This document shows, piece by piece, positions 33,946 through 43,330 of a stretch of 64,000 bases of DNA. The stretch's first letter is position 1. The number at the start of each line of letters is the position of its first letter. The notes under the pieces were generated by a model that saw only the letters and a list, made by a program, of their open reading frames with translations, did no database searches and had not been told where the DNA came from. Position numbers and translations under genes: made by a program. Origin of the DNA: AP-15 sp963755435 (GTDB lineage: Bacteria > Pseudomonadota > Alphaproteobacteria > ATCC43930 > CGMCC-115725); contig CAVWJX010000005.1 of assembly GCA_963755435.1 (NCBI GenBank), positions 496,001-560,000 on the forward strand, written 5' to 3'.

Positions 33946-34698
33946 CTATTTCGTCCCCAGCTGCGCCATGTTGAGCCCGCAGCGAACGCAATTCGCGAGG
34001 GTGAATGTAACCGTGCCGCTTTGGTCGTTGACCACAAACATGACCGGCACCCCCTGCTGGTCGAGCCAGATCGTGTATCGGGTGTCGCCGGTAACCTCGT
34101 ATTTCTCGGTACGAATCGCGGTGCCGTCGATCGTCACGATCGCCGGCTCGCCGCCGCTGACGCGCACTTGCTCGACCTTGCCGTTGTCCGGCCGCATCAT
34201 CTCATCGGAACCGAGGAAATTTGGCGACCACGGATTGGCCGGGTGAACCGTCGCCGGCGCGGTGATCGTGCCCAGCGGCGAGTTGATGACAAAGCTGTTG
34301 CCGCGCGCCTGGCCGTTGACCACGGTCGCTTGGGCCCCCTTGCTGGTGACGCTGTGAAACGACATCAGGCGGTTGCCCTGCCAATGCTCGGTGCGCTGGG
34401 CGTCTTCGCGGTAGAGATGGACGCCGAGCATCTTCACGTCGAAATGGGCGCGAGTCAAAACTGTGGTGCCGCCATTTGCCGGCTCGACGGTATTGACGTA
34501 TGTGCCAATGTTGCCGAACACCGAGTGGGTTACCCGGTAGGTCAGCTGAAATGGCGTACCTGCCGCCGCCGCCGAGCCGACAGCGGCGAAGACAGCCATG
34601 ACGGCCGCGATCACGGCAAACCCGAATATTCCAGCTCTGACATTGCAGATACGGCCGGCCGAGCTCCCATTGCGCGAAACGCCGCATTTTTCGGTCAT
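33946..34698 (-). CDS. Exported DUF6134-like protein
   Basis: 250 residues with a signal peptide (AGIFGFAVIAAVMAVFAAVGSAAAA). The mature part, FQLTYRVTHSVFGNIGTYVNTVEPANGG, then DVKMLGVHLYREDAQRTEHWQGNRL, RTEKYEVTGDTRYTIWLDQQGVPV and a short two-cysteine tail, follows the pattern of DUF6134 proteins: beta-rich periplasmic proteins of unknown function. The start at 34698 (MTEKCGVSRN) is chosen because the frame upstream of it adds nothing to the signal peptide. Confidence 0.72.
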   Translation of the reverse strand: MTEKCGVSRNGSSAGRICNVRAGIFGFAVIAAVMAVFAAVGSAAAAGTPFQLTYRVTHSVFGNIGTYVNTVEPANGGTTVLTRAHFDVKMLGVHLYREDAQRTEHWQGNRLMSFHSVTSKGAQATVVNGQARGNSFVINSPLGTITAPATVHPANPWSPNFLGSDEMMRPDNGKVEQVRVSGGEPAIVTIDGTAIRTEKYEVTGDTRYTIWLDQQGVPVMFVVNDQSGTVTFTLANCVRCGLNMAQLGTK

Positions 34699-35002
34699 GG
34701 CTTCTCCCCCGACCAAATGACCGCCGTCCCGGCACAAAACCGACCGGCTCTATCAAAGGTAATGGTTTTGGCGCTCCAATTCAAAGCAAAATATTGTGAT
34801 CGGCGCAGTTTTCGCGCTGGGCCATAGGGATGGTTCTAAATTCGATCCGATCTTGCTTCGAGACAATCGCGGTGTTTCCGGAATATGGTCTGATCACTCG
34901 AAGCCCTATGCTGCCGAATATTCAGAGATCCGTAGACCAGGTTCACGGTTGGGGCGGCCAATCCGGCGTTAGCGCGATATGAGTCGCGCCATTGCAGTTC
35001 GC
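34699..35002. other. Gene-free stretch upstream of the DUF6134-like gene
   Basis: About 300 bp between the stop of the selenoprotein gene and the start of the DUF6134-like gene, both on the minus strand. It is less GC-rich than its surroundings. On the minus strand TTGAAT is followed after 17 bp by TACCTT, a weak promoter candidate. I see no clear terminator hairpin for the upstream gene. Confidence 0.35.
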
Positions 35003-35956
35003 TCAGCCGGCGCCGGAGGATTGCTCGCGGATTGTCCGGGCGGCCGCTTTCTGCCGGTCGAATTCCTCGCGCCGGCGCTCGATCTCTGCCGCCGAGAGCC
35101 GTTCGATGTTCGAGTAGTCGAGCTTCCACGTCGGGTCCTCGCTCCAGAGCAGCGCCGATTGCACCGTCGTGCGCGGCGCCGGCGCGGCTTCGAGGATGCG
35201 CAGCGCCAGTTCCAGGGTAAACGCCTGCGATTGGGGATCGTTCGGGCGTCCGGCCGCATTGCCCAGCGGGAAATCGCTGAACAAAAGCCGTGGCACGCCG
35301 CAATATTCGACAATGTCCTTGGCGCAGCCCATCACCACGGTGGCGATGCCTTCTTCTTCCAAATGCCGGGCGGCCAGGCTCACGGTCTGGTGGCACACCG
35401 GTCAATTGGCGACGAGGATCGCGGCGTCGACCCGGTCGTCGCGGCAGCGCGCCAGCAGCTCCGGGCAGTCCCGTCCGACCGTCGCGCGCTGGCTGCGGTT
35501 GGTCGGCATGCCGTGAAAGCGGCGGGCCACTTCGCCGATTCTGCCGGTCGCCGCCATGTGCCGCAATTGCCGCAGCGGAAACCAGGTTTGGGTGTCCTCG
35601 GCGGTAGTGTGCACCCGGTCGTAGGCGACGTGGGAAATCCGCAGATCAGGGTCGACGGCGCTGTCGCCGGAATAGACCCGGTAGAATTTGGCGGCGGCGT
35701 TATAGGGGGCACCCGGGCCCTGCTCGCCTTTGTCCGGCTGGTAGGGCGCGGCGGTGGTGACGAGAGCGATCCGGCATTCGGCAAGGCGCCGCGGCAGCGG
35801 GCAGAACGGGACCGCGGCATAATGCGCCCAGCGATAGGGCGCGCCGTAGCCGAGCGTCTGATAATAGTCGCGGGTCCGTTCCATGTACCGGATCGGCGCA
35901 TCGGCCTCGGCGGCGAAGCCGAGCCCGCCTTCCGGCTCTCCGACCTGCTCACTCAT
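35003..35956 (-). CDS. GrdB/PrdB-like reductase selenoprotein, in-frame TGA read as selenocysteine
   Basis: One 317-residue protein if TGA at 35402-35404 is read as Sec185. Before the TGA the frame has RDYYQTLGYGAPYRWAHY, PDLRISHVAYDRVHTT, RRFHGMPTNRSQRATV and DAAILVAN. After it comes PVCHQTVSLAARHLEEEGIA, MGCAKDIVEYCGVPRLLFSDF and PRTTVQSALLW. Both parts match the glycine/sarcosine/betaine/D-proline reductase selenoprotein B family, and the junction gives U-P-V-C, a redox UxxC motif. In GrdB and PrdB the Sec attacks the substrate or its Schiff base. The 36 nt after the TGA fold into a SECIS-like hairpin. The start at 35956 overlaps the end of the amidohydrolase gene by 8 nt. The terminal stop, 35003-35005, is also TGA but no conserved sequence follows. 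The substrate in this organism is unknown. Confidence 0.87.
35366..35401 (-). promoter_or_regulatory. Candidate bacterial SECIS hairpin after the TGA codon
   Basis: Counting from the first base after TGA on the minus strand: bases 1-4 (CCGG) pair with 33-36 (CCGG), 6-8 with 30-32 (one G-U), 12-15 (CCAG) with 25-28 (CTGG) and 17 with 23. The apical loop is CGTGA, about 17 nt from the TGA. The bulges and internal loop, the distance and a G among the first two loop bases fit what is known of SelB-binding bacterial SECIS elements. The pairing was worked out by eye. Confidence 0.65.
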
Positions 35957-36920
35957 GGGCAAAACCAAACAGCTGATGGGCGTTGCGGTGCAGGATCTGG
36001 TCGACCGTCGCCTGCGGCAGCCCGAGCCGCGAGATATAGGCGAAGGTCTCCTTGTAGGCCTCATAATCCTGCAGCACCGGATAGTCGCTGCCGGTGACCA
36101 GATGGTCGGCGCCAAACGCTTCGAGAGCACAAGTGAAAGCCGCCTTCGAGCCGTAGCAAACGGTGTCGTACCAGAACTTCTTGGCGGTGACGCTCGGCGC
36201 TTCGGCGAGGTTGGGATGGCCGTTCGGGCTTTGGCCTTGCTGATCGAGACGGTTGAGCAGCATCGGGATCGGCCCGCCCAGATGCGGCACGATGAATTTG
36301 ATGTTCGGGTAGCGGTGCGGGATCTGCCGCGCGATCATGTGCAAAACAAAAGTCGCGTCCTCCAACGAGGTCCCGACCGACCCGGTATAGCGGTAGCCGG
36401 TGATGAACGGCGAGCAGATACCGCTGCCGGCCGGGTGGACGAACAGGATGGCGCCACGCCGGTTCATCTCCGCGTAGATCGGCTCGAATTCGGTTTCGGC
36501 GACCGACCGGTTGAGGCAGATGATATTCATGTTGACGCCGACGCAGCCCAATTGGTCGAAGCCGCGCTCCATCTCCTTGAGTGCCGCGTCGATATGCGGC
36601 AGCGGCAGCATCACATAGGAGGCGATGCGCTGCGGGTAGCGATGCGCCAAGTCGGCATAGCCGTCGTTCAGCATCTGGACCGCTTTGACGCCTTCCGCCT
36701 CATTCGGCAGATAGGGCGGATGGTTCGGCGACAGCACCTGTTTTTCGACCCCGGCGGCGTCCATCAGCTCGAACCGCCCGCTGATGTCTTCCGGCGAATC
36801 CGAAAACGGGTGCAGCGCCATTCCGCGCTTGACCGGCAGATGAACCGGCGAGGCAAACCGGTCGCCCATGAACTCGCTGAAATTCTTCGGCGTGTAATGC
36901 GCGTGGACGTCGATGATCAT
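35949..36920 (-). CDS. Amidohydrolase family protein (ACMSD/PF04909 type)
   Basis: 323 residues, a TIM-barrel metal hydrolase or decarboxylase. The N-terminus MIIDVHAHYTPKNF has the HxH metal ligands. Other likely ligands are in ILFVHPAGSG (His), FIVPHLGGPIPML (His) and LVTGSDYPVLQD (Asp). Members include aminocarboxymuconate-semialdehyde decarboxylase and hydrolases of cyclic amides. It is the first gene of a two-gene unit with the GrdB-like selenoprotein, overlapping it by 8 nt, so the two probably act on the same compound. The start at 36920 is set by the MIIDVHAH strand. Confidence 0.87.
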   Translation of the reverse strand: MIIDVHAHYTPKNFSEFMGDRFASPVHLPVKRGMALHPFSDSPEDISGRFELMDAAGVEKQVLSPNHPPYLPNEAEGVKAVQMLNDGYADLAHRYPQRIASYVMLPLPHIDAALKEMERGFDQLGCVGVNMNIICLNRSVAETEFEPIYAEMNRRGAILFVHPAGSGICSPFITGYRYTGSVGTSLEDATFVLHMIARQIPHRYPNIKFIVPHLGGPIPMLLNRLDQQGQSPNGHPNLAEAPSVTAKKFWYDTVCYGSKAAFTCALEAFGADHLVTGSDYPVLQDYEAYKETFAYISRLGLPQATVDQILHRNAHQLFGFAHE

Positions 36921-37091
36921 CGCTTGGATCCGCTTTGTGGCCGCCTTTGCGAGGGTGAGGGTAAGCGCGCCTCGGCCAACTGCCAAGGGCGACGGTGTCC
37001 TTATCGGTTTGACGATTAGACGTGAGCCGAACTAAGTTCGCGACTGTGCCGGGCGACCGGCGCGTCAAAAGAGAAAATCCGGGAGGCCCGC

Positions 37092-38027
37092 GTGCGCGCC
37101 ACCGTCATTCTTCGAAAGTTCAACGCTTGGATCCCGGTCGTCATTGGGACAACCGTGGGGATTGGGATTGCCGGACTGCTGGTCGGATCGGCGCCGGCGA
37201 AAGCCGACACGATGATCTGGAGCAATGGCAATGATGCGATCATCGGCCCGGTCATTCAGGAGTTCGATGCCAGCACCGGCGCGCGTCTCAAGGTATTTTC
37301 CGACCCAGCTGCGACGCCAGCACAGTTTGGTCGAGGGATAGCGGTCGTTGGATCCAATATTTACTATAGCCTGGATAATTCGACATCGGTTTACTTGACC
37401 AATACGAGCGGCGCGAATCTCGGAACAGCTTTTGTCGCCAATATCCCGGGCGCCAGTGGCATTCAATCGATCGCCTCTGATGGCCGGTTTCTTTATCTCG
37501 CACCCAACAGCACCACCCTGAGTCTAGACGAGAATGTGTACAAATACGATTTCTCCGGCAACCAAATTGGCCCGCCGATTACGCTGATCCCGTCGGGCGG
37601 TGTGGTTCAGGCAGGCCGAGACGGCCTTGAAATTGTCCGCAATACTTTTGTTGCAAATCAGCCCCGCGGGGACATTGGCCCTTACGATCAGTTCAATGCA
37701 ACCAACGGGAGTTTGATCACTGCGGCATTCTTAAATCCCGGAACGTTCGGTTTCACCGGGGTGGCCTTTGACGGCTCCTTTTATTACGTCTTTGACGATG
37801 AAGCGGACCCGTCCCAGCTTGTAGTCTTTGACGCGTCGGGAGCCTTCGTCAACAAAGTCACCCTCACCGGCCTACCGGGGCCGAATGACCAGGCGTTCCT
37901 ATCTGATCTCTCGGCCGAGGTTCCGGCCGTGCCGGAGCCGTCAACCCTCGCGCTCTTGGCAGCAGGCCTTTTTGGTCTCGCGCTGTTGCGATGCGCTAAC
38001 CGCGCACGAGCGCCTCGGAACGGGTAA
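37092..38027 (+). CDS. PEP-CTERM-anchored exported beta-propeller-like protein
   Basis: 311 residues. It has an N-terminal signal peptide (WIPVVIGTTVGIGIAGLLVGSAPAKA) and ends in VPEPSTLALLAAGLFGLALLRCANRARAPR. That tail is the PEP-CTERM signal: a PEPS box, a membrane helix and a basic tail, recognised by exosortase. The body has repeated short segments (IYYSLDNSTSVYL, FLYLAPNSTTLSL, FYYVFDDEADPSQLVVFD) as in beta-propeller proteins. The GTG start at 37092 has GGGAGG about 6 nt upstream. No exosortase gene lies in the window. Serine- and asparagine-rich composition differs from neighbours, typical for exported proteins. Confidence 0.85.
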   Translation: MRATVILRKFNAWIPVVIGTTVGIGIAGLLVGSAPAKADTMIWSNGNDAIIGPVIQEFDASTGARLKVFSDPAATPAQFGRGIAVVGSNIYYSLDNSTSVYLTNTSGANLGTAFVANIPGASGIQSIASDGRFLYLAPNSTTLSLDENVYKYDFSGNQIGPPITLIPSGGVVQAGRDGLEIVRNTFVANQPRGDIGPYDQFNATNGSLITAAFLNPGTFGFTGVAFDGSFYYVFDDEADPSQLVVFDASGAFVNKVTLTGLPGPNDQAFLSDLSAEVPAVPEPSTLALLAAGLFGLALLRCANRARAPRNG

Positions 38028-38072
38028 TCGGCGGCACAGATGTTGCGTGGAGATTGGCGGAAAGGAGCCGGG

Positions 38073-39344
38073 ATGAGCGACGAGACGAGTGTTGTGCCTG
38101 CCCCGCCGAGCCGCCGCCGGGTGCTCGGCTGGAGCGCTGCCGGCGGGATCGCGACGATGCTGGCCCCGTCGCCGTGGCGGGCCGCATTTGGCGCCGCCAC
38201 CCCCTACAAGATCGGCAGCCTGCAGCCTTTGACCGGGGTCGCCGCGGCCGGCGGCAAGACTGCGCTCGTCGGCATCCAGATGGCGGTCGACCGGATCAAC
38301 CAGATGGGCGGCATTAACGGCCGGCCGGTCGACCTGATCGTGGCCGACGACGAATCCAAGCCCGATGTCGGGCGCCGCGCGGTCGAAAAGATGGTCGACG
38401 AGGACAAGATCGACGCACACGTCGGCGGTTTTCTATCGAATGTTTGTCTCGCCTGCTCGCCGGTCTGGGAAGACCATCAACTGGTCAACATGATCGGGGT
38501 GTGCCTCGACACCACGCTGACGACGACCAAGTGCAACCGCTACACCTTCCGCACCTTCGACTATGCCCCGGCGCAGGCGGTCGCGTTCGCCCCCTATCTC
38601 GTCAACAAGCTCGGCAAGAAGTGGCATATCATCTACGCCGATTATGCCTGGGGCCAATCGACCCGCGACGCCTATGCCAACGAGATCAAGAAGCAGGGCG
38701 GCGAGGTCGTCGGCGGCACCGGCATCCCGCTCGGCACCGCCGACACCACCCCGTTCCTGGCCAAGATCAACGGCGATTTCGACGGGCTGTTCGGGATCTC
38801 GTTCGCCACCGACGGCATCACTTTGGCCAATCAACTCTACGATCTCGGGCTGACCAAGAAATACAAATGGGCCGGCGACGGGGCGATCGCGGAATCGACC
38901 AATCTGCCGGCGCTCGGCCACAAGATTGACGGCTTTATCGGCATCAACCGCTATCTGCCGGTGTTCGAACCGCCGCTCGACACGCCGGCCAACCATAAGT
39001 TCTTCAACGACGCGGTCGCCCGCCTCAAAAAGATCGATCCTTCGGGACCGCTCCCTGACCGCTACACCCAGTCGAACTACGAGGCGATGAACGCGCTGAA
39101 GCTCGGCATCGAAAAGTCGGGATTTCAGGGCCGCGCCGACACGCCAAAGCTGATCGCCGCGCTCGAGGGCCTCAAAATGCAGGAGGGCGATGACTTCCCG
39201 CAGGGCGACAAGACCCTGCGCAAGGAGGATCACCAAGCCTTTCTGCGCGAGTTTCTGTTCGTGATCAAGGCCGGCAAGCCGCATATCCTCGAAACTATCC
39301 CGTGGCAGAAGACCCTGGTGCCGCCGGCTTGCACATTCACCTAG
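38073..39344 (+). CDS. livK: Branched-chain amino acid-type ABC transporter substrate-binding protein
   Basis: 423 residues, periplasmic-binding fold type I (Leu/Ile/Val family). The N-terminus has a twin-arginine-like signal, SRRRVLGWSAAGGIATMLAP. The mature domain starts PYKIGSLQPLTGVAAAGGKTALVG, with DRINQMGGINGRPVDLIVADDESKP and WHIIYADYAWGQSTRDAY. Many such proteins bind amides, urea or other small amides, and not leucine. AGGAG stands 6 nt before the ATG at 38073. It is the first gene of a complete transporter operon (37 kb region). Confidence 0.9.
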   Translation: MSDETSVVPAPPSRRRVLGWSAAGGIATMLAPSPWRAAFGAATPYKIGSLQPLTGVAAAGGKTALVGIQMAVDRINQMGGINGRPVDLIVADDESKPDVGRRAVEKMVDEDKIDAHVGGFLSNVCLACSPVWEDHQLVNMIGVCLDTTLTTTKCNRYTFRTFDYAPAQAVAFAPYLVNKLGKKWHIIYADYAWGQSTRDAYANEIKKQGGEVVGGTGIPLGTADTTPFLAKINGDFDGLFGISFATDGITLANQLYDLGLTKKYKWAGDGAIAESTNLPALGHKIDGFIGINRYLPVFEPPLDTPANHKFFNDAVARLKKIDPSGPLPDRYTQSNYEAMNALKLGIEKSGFQGRADTPKLIAALEGLKMQEGDDFPQGDKTLRKEDHQAFLREFLFVIKAGKPHILETIPWQKTLVPPACTFT

Positions 39345-40138
39345 GTGGCTGCCGAAGTTTTAGGCAAGGCGCCGGCTCTGGTCAGCGGAAACCTGGGACC
39401 GGGTTCGCCGCCGATCCTGAGCACCCGGGGCCTGAGCGTGCGCTTTGGCGGGCTGAGCGCCCTCGACAATGTCGATTTCGCGGTGGCGCCGGGCGAGTTG
39501 CGTGCCGTCATCGGCCCAAACGGGGCCGGCAAGAGCACCTTTTTCAACTGCCTGACCGGGGTCTTGCGGCCGACTTCGGGCCAGATCCGGTTTGCCGGCG
39601 AGGACATCACCGGGCTCTCGCCCGACCGAGTGTCGAAGAAGGGGATCGCCCGCTCGTACCAGATCACCAACCTCCTGCCCAACGCCACCACCCTCGAAAA
39701 CGCCCGCATCGCCGCCCAGTCGCGCCGCCATGGCTGGAACCTGCTGCGCCACCACCGCGCCTTTCGCGACATCATCGAAAAGGCCGAGGCGGCGTTGGCC
39801 GCGGTGGGCCTGCTCGGCAAGGCGCACGAATTGGCCGCCAATCTGTCGCATGGCGAGCAGCGCAACCTCGAAATCGGCATCGCGTTGGCGACTGAGCCGC
39901 GGCTCCTGTGTCTCGACGAGCCGACCGCCGGGATGAGTGCGGCCGAAACCCATGAGACGATCGAACTGGTGCGCCGGATCGCCCGCGATCTGACCATCCT
40001 GGTGGTCGAGCACGACATGGAGGTGGTGATGCAGTTGGCGAACCGGATCACCGTTTTGCATTATGGCCGCATCCTGGCCGAGGGAGCGCCCGCCGAAATT
40101 CAGCAGAACCCGCGGGTGCTCGAGGTCTACCTCAAGAC

Positions 40139-40142
<4 letters not shown>
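39345..40142 (+). CDS. livG: ABC transporter ATP-binding protein, LivG type
   Basis: 265 residues. Walker A is GPNGAGKSTFFN, the signature is LSHGEQRNLEIGIAL, Walker B is LLCLDEPTAGMS, and the switch His is in VVEHDMEVV. The GxxxSPDRVSKKGIARSYQ insertion is characteristic of the LivG branch. The GTG start directly follows the stop of the substrate-binding protein gene (TAG at 39342), so translation is coupled. It energises the transporter together with LivF. Confidence 0.92.
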
Positions 40143-40915
<773 letters not shown>

Positions 40916-40916
40916 G

Positions 40917-41789
40917 GTGGGCGTGCCGCTGCAGCAGGTGCTGATCCAGACCGTCAACGGCGTTGTTACCGGCATGATCCTGGCGCTGGTCGCCTCGGGC
41001 CTGACCCTAATTTTCGGGATCATGGACGTGGTCAATTTCGCCCATGGCGAATTGTTCATGCTCGGCGCTTATGTCGGGGTGCTGACGATGGCGGCGACTG
41101 GCAATTTCTGGTTGGCGCTGATCGCCGCTACGGTGGCGATCGCGCTGCTCGGCGCGGCGATCTATCTGACCACCCTGCGCCCGCTGCTCGGCCGCGATCC
41201 GCTGACCACGATCCTTGCCACCTTCGGCGTGTCGCTGATCCTGCAGAACTATGCGCTGTGGCAATTCGGCCCGGTGGCGCGCAAGATCAGCGCGCCGATC
41301 GGCGGCCACTTCAGCCTTTTTTATCTGCAATATCCGTGGTATCGGGTGGTCATCGCGGTGATCTCGGGGGCGATCATCGGCGGCCTCTGGCTGTTCCTTA
41401 AATTCGGCACCTGGGGCATCTGGATCCGGGCCACGACCCAGGACCGGGTGATGGCCCAGGCGATGGGGATCCCGGTGCCGTGGGTGCTGATGACCGTATT
41501 CGCGATCGGCGCCGCGATGGCCGGGGCCAGCGGCGTGTTGTTCGGGCCGTTGACCGCGGTCGATTCGTCGATGGGGGTCGATTGGATCTTGAAGGTGTTC
41601 ATCGTCGTCGTGGTCGGCGGCATGGGCAGCCTCGCCGGTTCGATCGCCGCCGCTCTGCTGATCAGCCTGCTCGAAGCCTATGCCTCGTTGTGGGTCAGCC
41701 CGGCGCAGGCGGTCATCGTCTCGTTCGTCGTGCTGATCCTGACCCTGCTGTTCCGCCCGACCGGGCTGTTCGCGGCCGGCGCCCGATGA
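40917..41789 (+). CDS. livH: ABC transporter permease, LivH type
   Basis: 290 residues, about eight membrane helices. LVASGLTLIFGIMDVVNFAHGELFMLGAYVG is the diagnostic LivH segment, with RPLLGRDPLTTILATFGVSLIL and GIWIRATTQDRVMAQAMGIPV further on. The start is GTG at 40917 (a second GTG lies at 40923); upstream in-frame codons lie inside livF. It forms the membrane channel together with LivM. Confidence 0.9.
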   Translation: MGVPLQQVLIQTVNGVVTGMILALVASGLTLIFGIMDVVNFAHGELFMLGAYVGVLTMAATGNFWLALIAATVAIALLGAAIYLTTLRPLLGRDPLTTILATFGVSLILQNYALWQFGPVARKISAPIGGHFSLFYLQYPWYRVVIAVISGAIIGGLWLFLKFGTWGIWIRATTQDRVMAQAMGIPVPWVLMTVFAIGAAMAGASGVLFGPLTAVDSSMGVDWILKVFIVVVVGGMGSLAGSIAAALLISLLEAYASLWVSPAQAVIVSFVVLILTLLFRPTGLFAAGAR

Positions 41790-42739
41790 GACGGCGGCCA
41801 ACCGTCGTCTACTGGGCCGGGTTCTCCGTCATTCTAGCGCTGTTAATCGTCGCTCCCCTGGTGCTGCCCGCATTTTGGCGGCGCTTTGTCACCGAGATCC
41901 TGATCTGGGGTCTGCTCGCGATGTCGTCCGACATCCTGATCGGCTACACCGGGATGGTGTCGTTCGGCCAATCGGCGTTTTTCGGGCTCGGCATGTATGG
42001 CGCCGCCGCCGCCCTCCTCAGCGTGGCGCCGCCCAATCTGTGGCTGGCCCTCATCTATGGGCTGGCCGGGGCCGCCGCCGCCGCCGGCTTTGTCGCCTAT
42101 TTCTTGACCCGGCTGCGCGACATCTACTTCGCCATCACGACCCTTATATTTTCGCAAATTTTCTACGTGATCATCTTTACCTGGACCGCAGTGACCGGGG
42201 GCGAGAACGGGCTGACCTTCGATCGCCCGCCATTGGCCGTGCCCGGCCTCTTTTCGATCCGTTTTAATGCTACCACTCTGCACTGGTTCGTGCTGGCGAT
42301 GGTGGCGGGCTCGTATCTGATCCTGCGCCGCATTACCCAGTCGCCGTTCGGCATGGTGCTGCAATCGATCCGCGAGAACGAGGCGCGCACCCGGGCCATC
42401 GGCTATCCGGTCGAGCGCTACAAGATCGTGGCGGTCATGCTGTCGGGGCTGTTCGCCGGTCTCGCCGGGGTGCTCTACGCCTTGCAGAACGAATTCGCTG
42501 CCCCCGATTTCGTGTTTTTTCTGGTCTCGGGCGAAGCGGTGATCTTCAACGTCATCGGCGGCATCGGAACCCTGGTCGGGCCGATCGTCGGCGCCGCGTT
42601 CTTTCTGCTGCTGCGCGAGGGGCTATCGCGCTTTTTCACCGAATTCTATCTGATCCCGCTCGGCGCGATCTTTGTGGCAATGGTCATCTTCATGCCGCAG
42701 GGCCTGCTCGGCTTCATGCGCCGCTGGCTCAACCAGTAG
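41786..42739 (+). CDS. livM: ABC transporter permease, LivM type
   Basis: 317 residues with about nine membrane helices. GYTGMVSFGQSAFFGLGMYGAA, IYFAITTLIFSQIFYVIIFTWTAVTGGENGLTF and SPFGMVLQSIRENEARTRAIGY are LivM hallmarks. It overlaps the livH stop by 4 bp (ATGA). It completes the transporter: substrate protein, LivG, LivF, LivH, LivM. Confidence 0.91.
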   Translation: MRRRPTVVYWAGFSVILALLIVAPLVLPAFWRRFVTEILIWGLLAMSSDILIGYTGMVSFGQSAFFGLGMYGAAAALLSVAPPNLWLALIYGLAGAAAAAGFVAYFLTRLRDIYFAITTLIFSQIFYVIIFTWTAVTGGENGLTFDRPPLAVPGLFSIRFNATTLHWFVLAMVAGSYLILRRITQSPFGMVLQSIRENEARTRAIGYPVERYKIVAVMLSGLFAGLAGVLYALQNEFAAPDFVFFLVSGEAVIFNVIGGIGTLVGPIVGAAFFLLLREGLSRFFTEFYLIPLGAIFVAMVIFMPQGLLGFMRRWLNQ

Positions 42740-42868
42740 CTCCTCTGCCCACAACTTGTGCACTGCATTATTTCTGGCCAGTTTTTTCAGAATTGTTAGG
42801 GTTTTTCCTGTTGCGACGCAGCATTAATCGCGGAATAATTGGCGCAGACGGGAAGCAGAGGCCCGACC

Positions 42869-43285
42869 ATGACCGACACGTTGTTTTCGCATCAGAAGGC
42901 GGATGCGGCTGAGGCGCAATACGCCGAGGATGGCCTGCGCGCCTTTTTCGCCTATCGCGACATGGGGATCATTGACGCCACCCACGGCAAGTTGCGGGTG
43001 CAGCTGGTGCGCGCCGCGCGCCCGGCCTCGCAGGCCAAAGGCGGCACCGGCTTTCACATGCACACCGCCGACGTGCACGTCGTCTACATGGTCCGCGGCT
43101 GGGCCAGGTTCGATTACGACGGGATCGGCACTCTGGTCGAGGCCGGCGACTGTGTGCACCAGCGCCCGGGCATCATTCACAATCTCTACGACTGGTCGGA
43201 CGATATGGAGTTCATGGAGATCATCGCCCCGGCCGATTTTGCCACCACCGAGATCACCCAGCCGGCCGCCGTGATTGCGCGCTGA
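42869..43285 (+). CDS. Cupin-domain protein
   Basis: 138 residues, a single cupin barrel. Metal-ligand candidates are in GTGFHMHTADVHVVYMVRG (His and His) and DCVHQRPGIIHNLYDW (His). The motif spacing fits a small mononuclear metal cupin of unknown reaction. The start at 42869 (MTDTLFSHQ) is preferred to an ATG 10 codons upstream. It lies 129 bp after livM on the same strand and may read through from that operon. Confidence 0.8.
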   Translation: MTDTLFSHQKADAAEAQYAEDGLRAFFAYRDMGIIDATHGKLRVQLVRAARPASQAKGGTGFHMHTADVHVVYMVRGWARFDYDGIGTLVEAGDCVHQRPGIIHNLYDWSDDMEFMEIIAPADFATTEITQPAAVIAR

Positions 43286-43330
43286 ATAGTCGGCAAGCCA
43301 GGGGCAGTCCGGGCTGGCTAGTGCTGCGTC

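Noticed and set aside
35003..35005. The terminal TGA of the Sec protein as a second selenocysteine codon
   Set aside because: The frame continues only about 20 codons to another TGA, with sequence that does not resemble the family, so it is the normal stop.
42766..42800. CTGGCCAG followed by TTTTTT after livM as a rho-independent terminator
   Set aside because: The palindrome has no loop and only four pairs per arm, so it cannot form a proper terminator hairpin.
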